This document shows, in pieces, positions 1 to 7,660 of a DNA stretch of 64,000 nt. Made by a program: the position numbers and the translations under genes. The stretch covers positions 124,001 to 188,000 of the forward strand of contig JADJPD010000003.1 of the NCBI GenBank assembly GCA_016713435.1. The letters run 5' to 3'. The notes below the pieces were generated by a model. It was not told where the DNA came from, did not search any database, and worked only from the letters and a program-made list of their open reading frames with translations. Numbering within the stretch: the stretch's first letter is position 1; each line of letters starts with the position of its first letter. This DNA comes from Gemmatimonadota bacterium (GTDB taxonomy: Bacteria > Gemmatimonadota > Gemmatimonadetes > Gemmatimonadales > GWC2-71-9).

Positions 1-300
1 CGCCTGGTAGCGCAGGAGCACGAACTGCCAGCGTGGCACGGGCATCGCCATGGCATACACGCGGCGTCCCTGGCGGTCAGGATACCAGAGCCCGGCGGCG
101 ACCACCCAGCCGACGATGATCGCCGCGATGGGATAGAGGATTCCCGCGCTCTCCAGCCGGTTGAGCAGCGGTACTAGCATCGTCCCGCCCGTGAAGTCGC
201 TGCGCGCCGCGACCAGCGGGATGGCGGCCACCGCGAGGGTGACGGCGAGCAGCGGCCAGCGAAGCCACTTCCACTGGACGTAGAGGATGGCACGGAACAT
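1..300 (-). CDS. ABC transporter permease, partial
   Basis: N-terminal 100 residues of an integral membrane protein that runs off the left edge of the window. It starts MFRAILYVQWKWLRWPLL. A hydrophobic segment covers residues 13-28, and a second (about 58-73, with IAAIIVGWVVAAGLW) lies before a basic stretch. Its ATG overlaps the stop of the ABC ATPase upstream by 4 nt (ATGA), so the two are translationally coupled. The context (GntR regulator, ATPase, membrane protein) is that of YtrA/YtrB-type transporters, whose substrates are usually unknown. The permease role rests mainly on position. Confidence 0.7.
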   Translation of the reverse strand, partial: MFRAILYVQWKWLRWPLLAVTLAVAAIPLVAARSDFTGGTMLVPLLNRLESAGILYPIAAIIVGWVVAAGLWYPDRQGRRVYAMAMPVPRWQFVLLRYQA

Positions 301-1205
301 CATGCCACCTCCCCCGCAGGCTGCCGCGAGGTACGGAGCATCTCCACGAAGCCCTCCTCGAGATCGAGGTCAATCACGTCCCGCAGCGTCGCGCCGACGC
401 CCTCGAACCACTGCGTCATGGGCGCCTGCCAGCCGCGCACCACCCAGGTCTCGGCGAGGGGCCCGTCCGGCTCGCGTGCCAGCAGCACGAAGGGGGTGTC
501 CCCCAGGCGGGCCGGGGCCTTCTGCACCCGGAGCCGCTTGATGCCGTTCTTGAAGCTCTGCATCGGGAGCTCCGCCACCACGCGCCCGTGATCCATCACG
601 CCCACCCAGTCACAGATGCGCTCGAGTTCGTGGACCAGGTGGCTGGAGATGAACACGGTGGCGTTCCGCTCGGCCACGAAATCGAGCAGCGCGGTGAGCA
701 CCTCGCGCCGCACCACGGGGTCGAGGCCGTCGGTCGGCTCGTCGAGCACCAGCAGCTCCGGACACTGCCCGAGCGCCTGCAGGATCATGAGCTTGCCCAT
801 CTCGCCCTTGGAGAGCCGGGCCAGGGAGCGGTCGGCGGCGAGGGCGAAGCGGCGGAACAGCTCGTCCGCCCACCGCTGGTCCCAGCGCGGGTAGAAGGCG
901 CGATGGTAGGCAATGGATTCCGCGACAGTGAGTCCCTGGTAGAGATGGGGGCGCTCCGGCACGTAGCCGGTACCGGCCAGGGCCCGGGCCACCTCGCGCG
1001 GGACCGCGTGTCCCAGCACCGTGACCTGCCCCGCCTGGGCCCGGAGCAGGCCCAGCAGCAGGCGGATGGTGGTGGTCTTGCCGGCGCCGTTCGGGCCCAG
1101 GAACCCGTAGACGGCCCCGCGGGGGACCGTCAGGCTCAGGTCCCGGATCTCGAAGCCCTTGCCGACACGGTAGGCCAGGTCGCGGACGGTGATGGCGGCG
1201 TCCAT
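300..1205 (-). CDS. ABC transporter ATP-binding protein (YtrB-like)
   Basis: 301-residue ABC ATPase that would power the adjoining membrane protein. The Walker A motif GPNGAGKTT is near residue 37. The signature is LSKGE instead of the canonical LSGGQ, as in many bacteriocin/antibiotic-type ATPases. Walker B is LLVLDEPTDGLDP and the H-loop is ISSHLVHELE. A C-terminal tail of about 90 residues follows the nucleotide-binding domain and is typical of this subfamily. The start overlaps the stop of the GntR gene. Regulation is expected from the operator upstream of the GntR gene. Substrate unknown. Confidence 0.9.
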   Translation of the reverse strand: MDAAITVRDLAYRVGKGFEIRDLSLTVPRGAVYGFLGPNGAGKTTTIRLLLGLLRAQAGQVTVLGHAVPREVARALAGTGYVPERPHLYQGLTVAESIAYHRAFYPRWDQRWADELFRRFALAADRSLARLSKGEMGKLMILQALGQCPELLVLDEPTDGLDPVVRREVLTALLDFVAERNATVFISSHLVHELERICDWVGVMDHGRVVAELPMQSFKNGIKRLRVQKAPARLGDTPFVLLAREPDGPLAETWVVRGWQAPMTQWFEGVGATLRDVIDLDLEEGFVEMLRTSRQPAGEVA

Positions 1206-1582
1206 CAGGCGGCTCCCTTGAGCTCACGCTCCAGCGCTGCCCGCAGGTCTTCCGCGGATATGCCGAGCCGCCCCGCGTCCGCCAGCATCGCCCGCACCAG
1301 CCGCCGGGCCTCGTCCAGCCGTTCCGCCGCGCGCCGCGCCGGCTCCACCTCGCGCACGTACGTCCCCGCCCCCTGTCGCATCTCCACGAATCCCTCCCCC
1401 TCGAGCTCGCGATAGGCCTGCACCACCGTCGCCGGGTTGATCCGGAGCTGCCCCGCCAGGAGCCGCACCGATGGCAGCGGGTCCCCCGGGCGAAGCTCCC
1501 CGGCGGCAATCGCCACCTTCACCCGCCCCGCGATCTGGGCGTACAGCGGCACGGCACTCCGGGGGTTGATCTGCTCGAACAT
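1205..1582 (-). CDS. GntR family transcriptional regulator, YtrA subfamily
   Basis: 125-residue repressor-type regulator. Residues 10-75 form the winged helix-turn-helix (SVRLLAGQLRINPATVVQAYRELE, with GEGFVEMRQGAGTYV as wing). The C-terminal part is only about 50 residues and helical, without a ligand-binding FCD/UTRA domain; this short form defines the YtrA subfamily, which usually represses its own ABC operon. ATG at 1582 is preferred because the protein then begins MFEQINPRSAVPLY, the family's normal start. A TTG at 1600 would fall beside the operator. First gene of the operon with the ATPase and permease. Confidence 0.88.
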   Translation of the reverse strand: MFEQINPRSAVPLYAQIAGRVKVAIAAGELRPGDPLPSVRLLAGQLRINPATVVQAYRELEGEGFVEMRQGAGTYVREVEPARRAAERLDEARRLVRAMLADAGRLGISAEDLRAALERELKGAA

Positions 1583-1600
1583 CGGCTGGGCTTGCCTCAA

Positions 1601-1647
1601 GTGTATTGTTGTACCAATACACTAAGACACACTCCGGGCCCCGTCAA
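1601..1647 (-). promoter_or_regulatory. Promoter and YtrA-type operator of the GntR-ABC operon
   Basis: On the minus strand, TTGACG (1642-1647) and TAGTGT (1619-1624) are separated by exactly 17 bp. A perfect inverted repeat, GTGTATTG / CAATACAC with a 6-bp spacer (1601-1622), overlaps the -10 and expected start point. An AT-rich palindrome in such GC-rich DNA, directly in front of a YtrA-type gene, is best read as its autoregulatory operator. Confidence 0.75.
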
Positions 1648-1696
1648 GCGGGGTGCCGGAAGGCGCGGGGAGGCCCCCGGCGGGCCTATAAATGAG

Positions 1697-1725
1697 AAGG
1701 GCCGGCCACCGAAGTGGCCGACCCT
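1697..1725 (-). terminator. Hairpin terminator after the CBS gene
   Basis: Ten-base stem (1700-1709 with 1714-1723, one mismatch) closed on the minus-strand RNA by a UUCG tetraloop, followed by CUUCUCAUUU. It lies downstream of the CBS gene stop and upstream of the GntR promoter. Confidence 0.6.
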
Positions 1726-1782
1726 CCTCCCCCTCTCGCCCCCTCTCTAGTGGAGCGAGTCTTTTTCAGTGACCTTGGGCGG

Positions 1783-2184
1783 TCAGACCTTGGCGGCCGC
1801 CAGCGTCCGGACCAGGTCGGTGGTGGACACCACGCCCACCAGGCGGCCCTGGCTCTCCACGAACAGCCGGTGCACCTCGAGGTAGAGCATCCGCTGGGCG
1901 GCATCCCGGATGCTGGCATCGGGGCCGATGGTCTGGGGGCGGGGCGTCATGAGCTCCCGCACCTCCATCTTGGTGAAGATCCGCTCCCGCTCCGTCGGCT
2001 CGTTGTGCTCGGCCAGGGCTTCGAGGATGTCGCTGTTGGAGATGACGCCCACGAAGCGCCCCTCGTCGTCCACGACGGGGAGGCCGGAGACGTGGTGGTC
2101 GGCCAGCACGGCGACGGCGGCTTCGATGATGTCGGTCGCGGCGATGACCTGGAGCTCGGTCTGCATGATGTCGGCGACGCGCAT
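1783..2184 (-). CDS. CBS domain protein (tandem CBS pair)
   Basis: 133-residue protein consisting of one Bateman module: CBS1 at residues 5-60 (VADIMQTELQVI ... VVDDEGRFVGVISNSDIL) and CBS2 at about 75-130 (VRELMTPRPQTI ... LVGVVSTTDLVRTL). Such stand-alone pairs are usually adenine-nucleotide sensors. No partner domain is fused and the neighbours give no substrate hint. ATG at 2184 follows GAGG at a suitable distance and gives the canonical MRVADIM start; the longer frame upstream is antisense to the sigma factor. A plausible promoter lies at 2209-2237. Confidence 0.88.
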   Translation of the reverse strand: MRVADIMQTELQVIAATDIIEAAVAVLADHHVSGLPVVDDEGRFVGVISNSDILEALAEHNEPTERERIFTKMEVRELMTPRPQTIGPDASIRDAAQRMLYLEVHRLFVESQGRLVGVVSTTDLVRTLAAAKV

Positions 2185-2208
2185 AGGACCTCGGTGCTTG
2201 GGCTGGTC

Positions 2209-2237
2209 CCAATAGAGCGCCGGTGGCGTGATGGAAA
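2209..2237 (-). promoter_or_regulatory. Possible promoter of the CBS gene
   Basis: Minus-strand TTTCCA (2232-2237) and TATTGG (2209-2214) with a 17-bp spacer, 25 nt before the ATG. The -35 is weak, so this is tentative. Confidence 0.35.
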
Positions 2238-2313
2238 GATGAAGGTCCAGTGAGGCCGGGCCCCCCTGGCGCCCATTCAAACCCCTGTCCCCGGTTCGGC
2301 ATCCCACTTCCGC

Positions 2314-2826
2314 ATGCACGAGACCATCCAGCGAGCCCAGGCCGGGGACGCCACCGCCTTTCGTGCGCTCTATGACGCGCACGTGGGGCGGGTGTACGCC
2401 CTCTGCCTCCGGCTGGCCGGGGACCGGCAGCAGGCGGAGGAGCACGTGCAGGACGTCTTCGTCCGGGCGTGGGAACGGCTGGGGAGCTTCCGCGGGGAGA
2501 GCGCCTTCTCCACCTGGCTGCACCGGCTGGCGGTGAACGAGGTGCTGCAGGCGCGGCGGGCGGCGGGGCGGCGCGGGGCGCGCGTGGAGCTGGCGGAGGA
2601 TGGCGGCGCCTCACGGGAGGCCGGCCACCGCCCGCCCCCGCCGGCCGGCGACCTCCCGCAGGCCATCGCCCGGCTGCCCGAGGGGGCGCGCACGGTGTTC
2701 GTGCTGCACGACGTGGAAGGCTACCAGCATGACGAGATCGCACAGATGACCGGCATCGCGGTGGGCACCTCCAAGGCCCAGCTCTTCCGCGCGCGCCGGC
2801 TGCTCCGGGAGGCCCTGGGCCGATGA
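2314..2826 (+). CDS. RNA polymerase ECF sigma factor
   Basis: 170-residue ECF sigma-70. Region 2 is at residues 10-78 (FRALYDAHVGRVYALCLRL, AEEHVQDVFVRAWERLGSFRGES, FSTWLHRLAVN). A variable linker of about 45 residues follows, then region 4 (ARTVFVLHDVEGYQHDEIAQMTGIAVGTSKAQLFRARRLLREAL). Its stop overlaps the anti-sigma start by 4 nt, so factor and inhibitor are co-translated. Targets cannot be read from the sequence; the co-operonic DUF4097 protein is a likely member of the regulon. Confidence 0.93.
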   Translation: MHETIQRAQAGDATAFRALYDAHVGRVYALCLRLAGDRQQAEEHVQDVFVRAWERLGSFRGESAFSTWLHRLAVNEVLQARRAAGRRGARVELAEDGGASREAGHRPPPPAGDLPQAIARLPEGARTVFVLHDVEGYQHDEIAQMTGIAVGTSKAQLFRARRLLREALGR

Positions 2827-3440
2827 CCCACGACGAGATCCTGGCCCGCCTCGACGCGCGGGCCGATGGCACCCTGCCGGCCGGGGAGCTGGCCGCGGTG
2901 GAGCGGCACCTGGCCGAGTGCGCCGCCTGCCGGCGCGAGGCCGAGGCGCTCGCCGCACTCCTGGCCGACGCGCGGGCGCTGCCCCGGGAACTCGCGCCCG
3001 GGCGGGACCTGTGGGGCGGCATCGAGGACCGGCTGGCGCCCCGCGCCACGGCCACCGTCAGCTCCATCCCGCCGCGCCGGTGGCGCCCGCGCCTCCTCGC
3101 CGCCGTCATCGCCGCGGTGCTCCTCGGCGGGGCGGTCCTCCTGCTGCTGCGGCCGCCGGCGCGGCCGAGCGTGGCCTTTACCCGGGAGCAGGCGCGCTAC
3201 CTGGCGGCCAGCACGGACCTGGCGCGGGCGCTGGCCCGGGACCCGGGCCACCTGGCGCCGGAGACCCAGGCGGTGGTGGGCCGGAGCCTGTCGGTGGTGG
3301 ACCAGGCCATCGCCGAGGCGGAGGAGGCGCTCCGTGCCGACCCGCGGAACCCGGGGCTCGAGCAGATGCTGCTGGCGCGCTACGCGCAGCGGCTGGAGCT
3401 GCTGCAGCGCGCCACCGAAGCGAAGCGGCAGGCGAGCTGA
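2823..3440 (+). CDS. Zinc-binding transmembrane anti-sigma factor
   Basis: 205-residue putative anti-sigma factor. The cytoplasmic N-terminus carries a ZAS/zf-HC2 motif (H29-x3-C33-x2-C36 in HLAECAACRRE) with an upstream helix that would hold the sigma factor. One transmembrane helix follows at about 88-106, then an extracytoplasmic helical domain of about 95 residues rich in Ala, Arg and Glu. This arrangement suggests an envelope-signal-responsive switch for the ECF factor encoded just upstream, with which it overlaps. The next gene starts 1 nt after the stop. Confidence 0.85.
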   Translation: MTHDEILARLDARADGTLPAGELAAVERHLAECAACRREAEALAALLADARALPRELAPGRDLWGGIEDRLAPRATATVSSIPPRRWRPRLLAAVIAAVLLGGAVLLLLRPPARPSVAFTREQARYLAASTDLARALARDPGHLAPETQAVVGRSLSVVDQAIAEAEEALRADPRNPGLEQMLLARYAQRLELLQRATEAKRQAS

Positions 3441-3441
3441 G

Positions 3442-4320
3442 ATGCGCACCCTCCTTGCCCTGACACTCCTGGCGGCCCCCCTCGCCGCGCAGACCAGCGT
3501 GACCGCGGGCCACGCGCTGGCGCCGGCGGGCGCGGTGCGGCTGGTGATCCCGCATGGCCGGGTGCAGCTGCGCACCTGGGACCGGGACAGCATCCTCATC
3601 CGGGGCCGGCTGGACGCCTCGGCGGGGACGCTCACCCTCGAGGGCAGCCGGGAGGCGCTCCGGGTGGGCGTGGCGCGGCCCGCCACCGCGCGTGGCCTCG
3701 GCCAGGCCGACCTCGAGATCACGGTGCCGCGGGAGGCGCGCGTGGCCTTCACGGGGCTGAGCGCCGAGTTCGATTGTGAGGCAGGGGGCGGCGAGGTGAC
3801 GGCCACCACCACGAGCGGCCGCCTCCGCGTCACCGGCACCGCGCGGGTGGCGGTGCTGGAGACGCTCGACGGCAACGTGGAGCTGGCCGTGCAGGGACGC
3901 ACCGCCCGGCTCCGCACCGCCACCGGGACCATCGTGGCGCGCGGGCTGGTGGAGGACCTCGACGCCTCGAGCGTGAGCGGGCCGCTGCTCATCGGCATGG
4001 AGGGCGCGGTGCGGAGCGCCCGCCTGGAGAGCACCTCGGCCGCCATCAGCTTCAAGGGGGACCTGCTGCCCGACGGCCGGCTCGTGGCCGAGACGCACGG
4101 CGGCGACGTGGACCTGCGGCTCCGCCCGGGCCTCGAGGCCACGTGGGCCATCGCCAACTGGGGCGGCGTGCTCGACAACCGGCTGCTGCCCCAAGCCCTG
4201 GTGAAGAAGGGCGCGCACAAGGGCGAGTGGGGCTTCGTCACGGGGCGCGGTACCGCGCGGGTGGAGGTGCGCACCTTCAAGGGCACGGTGCGGCTGGAGC
4301 CGCGGCCGCAGGAGCGGTAA
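3442..4320 (+). CDS. Secreted DUF4097-type beta-strand repeat protein
   Basis: 292-residue exported protein. The signal peptide is MRTLLALTLLAAPLAAQ, and the rest is almost entirely short beta-strand repeats (VRLVIPHGRVQLRTWDRDSILI, TTTSGRLRVTGTARVAVLETLDGNVEL and similar) as in the DUF4097/adhesin-like beta-helix family. It is third in the sigma/anti-sigma operon. I infer a periplasmic or surface role as sensor or effector of that module; no enzymatic motif is visible. The start is the first ATG after the anti-sigma stop. Confidence 0.78.
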   Translation: MRTLLALTLLAAPLAAQTSVTAGHALAPAGAVRLVIPHGRVQLRTWDRDSILIRGRLDASAGTLTLEGSREALRVGVARPATARGLGQADLEITVPREARVAFTGLSAEFDCEAGGGEVTATTTSGRLRVTGTARVAVLETLDGNVELAVQGRTARLRTATGTIVARGLVEDLDASSVSGPLLIGMEGAVRSARLESTSAAISFKGDLLPDGRLVAETHGGDVDLRLRPGLEATWAIANWGGVLDNRLLPQALVKKGAHKGEWGFVTGRGTARVEVRTFKGTVRLEPRPQER

Positions 4321-4368
4321 TAGCGAGCGGCCGGTCAGGCGTTAACTCGGGCACTCCGCGACGCGTGA

Positions 4369-4403
4369 TTGCGGATTCGCGGGCCCGCGCCGATAGTTGC
4401 AGG
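4369..4403 (+). promoter_or_regulatory. Leaderless-type promoter before the first hybrid kinase
   Basis: TTGCGG (4369-4374), 17 bp, GATAGT (4392-4397), six bases, then a GTG at 4404. The same geometry and an almost identical -10 (GATAGC, 6 nt, ATG) occur before the second kinase at 7661. Confidence 0.5.
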
Positions 4404-4575
4404 GTGACCCCGACCCCTCCCCACCCCCGCCCCTCCCCACGCCTTCCACCGGCGACGCGCGCACCCTCCTCGTCATCGGGAGCCTGCCCGCCGGGCAGTC
4501 CCGGGCTGGCACCTCCAGCACGCGCCCGACCTCCCCGCCGCCCTGCCGATCCTGTCAGGCGGGACCCCCACCCTG

Positions 4576-7122
4576 GTGCTCCACCATGATGCGGCGGCCG
4601 GCCCCGCCCAGGCCGCCGCCCTCGTCATCGCCGCCGCCCCCTGCCCGGTGGCCTGGTGCCTGACCGCGTCCCGCGCCGGCGAGGAGGAGACCCTGCTCCG
4701 CCTCGGCGTGGCCGAGGTGGTGCCGGCGGAGGCCGGCGTGGCGACCCTCGAGCGGGCGCTGGCCCGCGCCGAGGCGCGCGGCGCGTACCAGCGTGGTGCG
4801 CGGGCGCGCGAGGCGCTCTACGAGGGCCTGGTGGAGCACGATGCGGCGGTGCCCCTCCTCGTGGACGCGGACCTCTCCATCCGCTGGGTCGCCGGGGGCA
4901 TCCGGGCCCTCACCGGTCATGCGGCGGCCGACCTCGTGGGCCGGCCGGTCCGCGCCCTCCTGGGGCCCGCGGGCCTGCCGCAGCTCCGGGACCTGGAGCA
5001 ATGGGCCTCGGCCCATCCGGGCCAGGTGCGGGTGGGCCCGCTCGAGGTCCGGCATGCGGACGGCCACGATGCCCGGCTCGAGGCCAGCGTGGTGCAGCTG
5101 GCCCAGCTCCCGGCGGTGGGGGGGCTGGTGGTCCGCCTGCGGGAGGCGCCGGCCGAGGATGAGCGCACCCAGCGGCTGGCGGAGAGCGAGGCGCGGTTCC
5201 GGAGCATCGCGGAGGAGACGCCGGTGCCGGTCTGGCTCGAGGACCCGGCGCGGAACCTCATCTACGAGAACCGCACCGCGCTCGAGTTCGTGGGGCGCAC
5301 CTTCGAGGAGGAGCAGGGGCAGGGCTGGCTCGCCGCCGTGCACCCCGACGACGTGGAGCGGGTCCGGGCGCACTACGACTGGAGCTCCCTGCAGCAGCGC
5401 GACGTGACGCTCGAGTTCCGCATGCGCCGCCACGACGGCGCCTGGCGGGACCTGCTGCAGATCGCCATCCCCCGCTGGGATGACCGCGGCCGCTACCTCG
5501 GCTTCCTCGGCGTGGACATCGACATCACCGAGATCAAGGCCAAGGCGGCCCGCACCGAGGCCGCGGAGGAGCGCTACCGGCTGTTCGTGGAGCAGAGCAC
5601 GGAGGGCATCTGGCGCTTCGAGATCGACCCGCCGGTGCCCGTGGACCTCGATCCGGAGGCGCAGGTGGCGCGGATGTTCCAGGACGCCGTCCTCGCCGAG
5701 TGCAATCCCACGATGGCCCGGATGTACGGCTTCGCGAACCCGGCCGAGCTCGAGGGCCGCCGGCTCCACGAGCTCCTCTCCCCGGACGACCCGCAGAACC
5801 ATGCCTACCTGCTCGCGTTCATCACGAGCGGCTACCGCCTCACCGACGCCGAGAGCCACGAGCGCGACCGGGAGGGACGCTTCAAGGTGTTCCTCAACAA
5901 CCTGGTGGGCATCATCGAGGAGGGGCGGGTGGCGCGCGCGTGGGGGCTGCAGCGCGACATCACCGAGCGGAAGGTGCTCGAGGAGGAAGCCCGCCAGGCC
6001 CGGAAGATGGAGGCCACGGGGCGCCTGGCCGGGGGCATCGCGCACGACTTCAACAACCTGCTCACCGCCATCCTCGGCACCACCCAGCTCCTGCTCGAGG
6101 ACCTGCCCGCCGGCTCCACGGCGCACGGGGACGTCGAGGAGATCCGCCGCGCCGCCGTGCGCGCCGCCAACCTCACCCGCCAGCTGCTGGCCTTCAGCCG
6201 CCGGCAGGTGCTGCAGCCGCGGGTGCTGGACGTGGAGCAGCTGCTCCGGGGCGTGGACTCCCTCATCCGCCGGCTCATCGGCGAGCACATCGACCTGCGC
6301 ATCCGGAGCGAGCCGGGGCTCTGGCCGGTGAAGGCGGACCCGGGGCAGCTCGAGCAGGTGCTGGTGAACCTCTGCGTCAACGCGCGCGACGCGATGCCGA
6401 CCGGCGGCGGCCTCGAGATCGCGGCGGAGAACCTCTCGCTCACCGCGCCCCCGCCCGGCACCGGGACCATCCTCCCGCCGGGCCGCTACGTGCTCCTCAC
6501 CGTGCGCGACACCGGGAGCGGCATGGACGAGGCCACCCTGCGCCACCTCTTCGAGCCGTTCTTCACCACCAAGGCGCCGGGCCAGGGGACGGGGCTGGGC
6601 CTCGCCACGGTGTACGGCATCGTGAAGCAGAGCGGCGGCTACATCTTCGTGGACAGCGCCCTCGGCGAGGGCAGCCGCTTCCGCATCTACCTGCCCCAGG
6701 CCGAGGGCCGGCCCGAGGCGCCGCCGGCGGCGGACCGCCCCGAGGCGGCGCGCGGCCAGGGCCGGGTGCTGGTGGTGGAGGACGAGGAAGCGGTGCGCCG
6801 CCTGACACGGCGGGTGCTGGAGGGCGCGGGCTACACCATCACCGAGGCCGCCGACGGCCCCGCGGCGCTCGCCGCCGTGGCGGCCGCGCCCGCCCCGTTC
6901 GACCTCGTGGTGTCGGACGTGATCATGCCGGGGATGAGCGGCCAGGAGCTGGCGCGGCAGCTGCTGGCGCGGCAGCCGGGCCTGCGGATCCTCTACGTAT
7001 CCGGCTACAGCGACGAGGCGATCCTGCCGCTGGGCCGGCTGCCGCGCGGCACGGCGTTCCTGCAGAAGCCGTTCGAGCCGGCGGTGCTGCTGGCCCGGGT
7101 GCGGGAGGTGCTCGGCCCGTAG
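4576..7122 (+). CDS. Hybrid sensor histidine kinase, multi-PAS, C-terminal receiver (5' end frameshifted)
   Basis: 848 residues are readable without interruption from a GTG. Residues 1-75 look like the end of a degenerate receiver. Three PAS domains follow (about 95-195, 205-325 ending VDIDITE, 335-470 ending QRDITERK), then HisKA with phospho-His near residue 490 (GGIAHDFNNLL), HATPase_c (N-box VNLCVNARDAMP, DTGSGMD, GTGLGLATVYGI) and a receiver (acceptor Asp near 781 in VSDVIMPGMSG, Lys in LQKPFEP). No membrane segment, so cytoplasmic. Good protein-like sequence continues 5' of 4576 after a one-base frame change near 4498-4502, so the true start is probably the GTG at 4404. No cognate regulator is adjacent; the fused receiver may be the output. 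Confidence 0.9.
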   Translation: MLHHDAAAGPAQAAALVIAAAPCPVAWCLTASRAGEEETLLRLGVAEVVPAEAGVATLERALARAEARGAYQRGARAREALYEGLVEHDAAVPLLVDADLSIRWVAGGIRALTGHAAADLVGRPVRALLGPAGLPQLRDLEQWASAHPGQVRVGPLEVRHADGHDARLEASVVQLAQLPAVGGLVVRLREAPAEDERTQRLAESEARFRSIAEETPVPVWLEDPARNLIYENRTALEFVGRTFEEEQGQGWLAAVHPDDVERVRAHYDWSSLQQRDVTLEFRMRRHDGAWRDLLQIAIPRWDDRGRYLGFLGVDIDITEIKAKAARTEAAEERYRLFVEQSTEGIWRFEIDPPVPVDLDPEAQVARMFQDAVLAECNPTMARMYGFANPAELEGRRLHELLSPDDPQNHAYLLAFITSGYRLTDAESHERDREGRFKVFLNNLVGIIEEGRVARAWGLQRDITERKVLEEEARQARKMEATGRLAGGIAHDFNNLLTAILGTTQLLLEDLPAGSTAHGDVEEIRRAAVRAANLTRQLLAFSRRQVLQPRVLDVEQLLRGVDSLIRRLIGEHIDLRIRSEPGLWPVKADPGQLEQVLVNLCVNARDAMPTGGGLEIAAENLSLTAPPPGTGTILPPGRYVLLTVRDTGSGMDEATLRHLFEPFFTTKAPGQGTGLGLATVYGIVKQSGGYIFVDSALGEGSRFRIYLPQAEGRPEAPPAADRPEAARGQGRVLVVEDEEAVRRLTRRVLEGAGYTITEAADGPAALAAVAAAPAPFDLVVSDVIMPGMSGQELARQLLARQPGLRILYVSGYSDEAILPLGRLPRGTAFLQKPFEPAVLLARVREVLGP

Positions 7123-7640
7123 GCCGTCCGCCGCGCGCCGCGCGGCAGCCGCCCGTCGGGACGGTCATCCTCCTCGTCGTCCAGGCCGAAGTACCAGTCC
7201 ACCTCGCCGAGGAGGTCGTCGTCGGTGGAGACGCCGGTCAGGATGCTCTCGGGGTAGCCCGGCTCCACCAGCACATAGCCGAACGGATAGTCGAGCCCCG
7301 GCAGCATGATGACCCGCCGCGGGCCTTCCGCCAGCTCCACGATCACCGAGTCCGCCGTGGTCACCGCCAGGGTCACGCCCCGTTCCTCGAGCAGCGGGGC
7401 CACGAGCTGGGTGTAGGCCCGGAAGTCGTCCAGCAGGTCGGCGCCGCTCCCCTCGGCCAGGGTGTCGGAGGCGGCGAGCCAGAAGGCCACCACCGTGGGG
7501 CCGCGCACCACCGGGGGCGCCGCGACGGCGGCCGCGGGCGTGCTGGGGCGCCGCGCCCGCGCCGGGCGGGCGGGGTGGCAGGCCGTGGCCCCGGTGAGGA
7601 GCATGACGGCCAGGGCGAACAGTCGTTCAGCCCGTCGCAC
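7005..7640 (-). CDS. Putative lipoprotein of unknown function
   Basis: 212 codons from a GTG at 7640. The N-terminus is RRAERLFALAVMLLTGATAC, with a lipobox at TGATAC, followed by a Pro/Ala-rich linker and an acidic domain (GVSTDDDLLGEVDWYFGLDDEEDD). The last roughly 40 residues are antisense to the 3' end of the upstream hybrid kinase and look non-native, so the true stop may have been lost. Its start is 20 bp from the start of the divergent kinase at 7661, so it may be that kinase's periplasmic partner; this is inference. No family recognised. Confidence 0.55.
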   Translation of the reverse strand: MRRAERLFALAVMLLTGATACHPARPARARRPSTPAAAVAAPPVVRGPTVVAFWLAASDTLAEGSGADLLDDFRAYTQLVAPLLEERGVTLAVTTADSVIVELAEGPRRVIMLPGLDYPFGYVLVEPGYPESILTGVSTDDDLLGEVDWYFGLDDEEDDRPDGRLPRGARRTAYGPSTSRTRASSTAGSNGFCRNAVPRGSRPSGRIASSL

Positions 7641-7660
7641 GGCCTGCCGATAGCTGGGAC
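7626..7660 (+). promoter_or_regulatory. Leaderless-type promoter of the second hybrid kinase
   Basis: TTCAGC (7626-7631), 17 bp, GATAGC (7649-7654), six bases, ATG at 7661. It overlaps the start codon of the divergent lipoprotein gene. Transcription would begin at or beside the A of the ATG, leaving no room for a ribosome binding site. Confidence 0.5.

Noticed and set aside
4555..6546. 663-codon minus-strand frame
   Set aside because: Antisense shadow of the multi-PAS kinase; no recognisable motifs.
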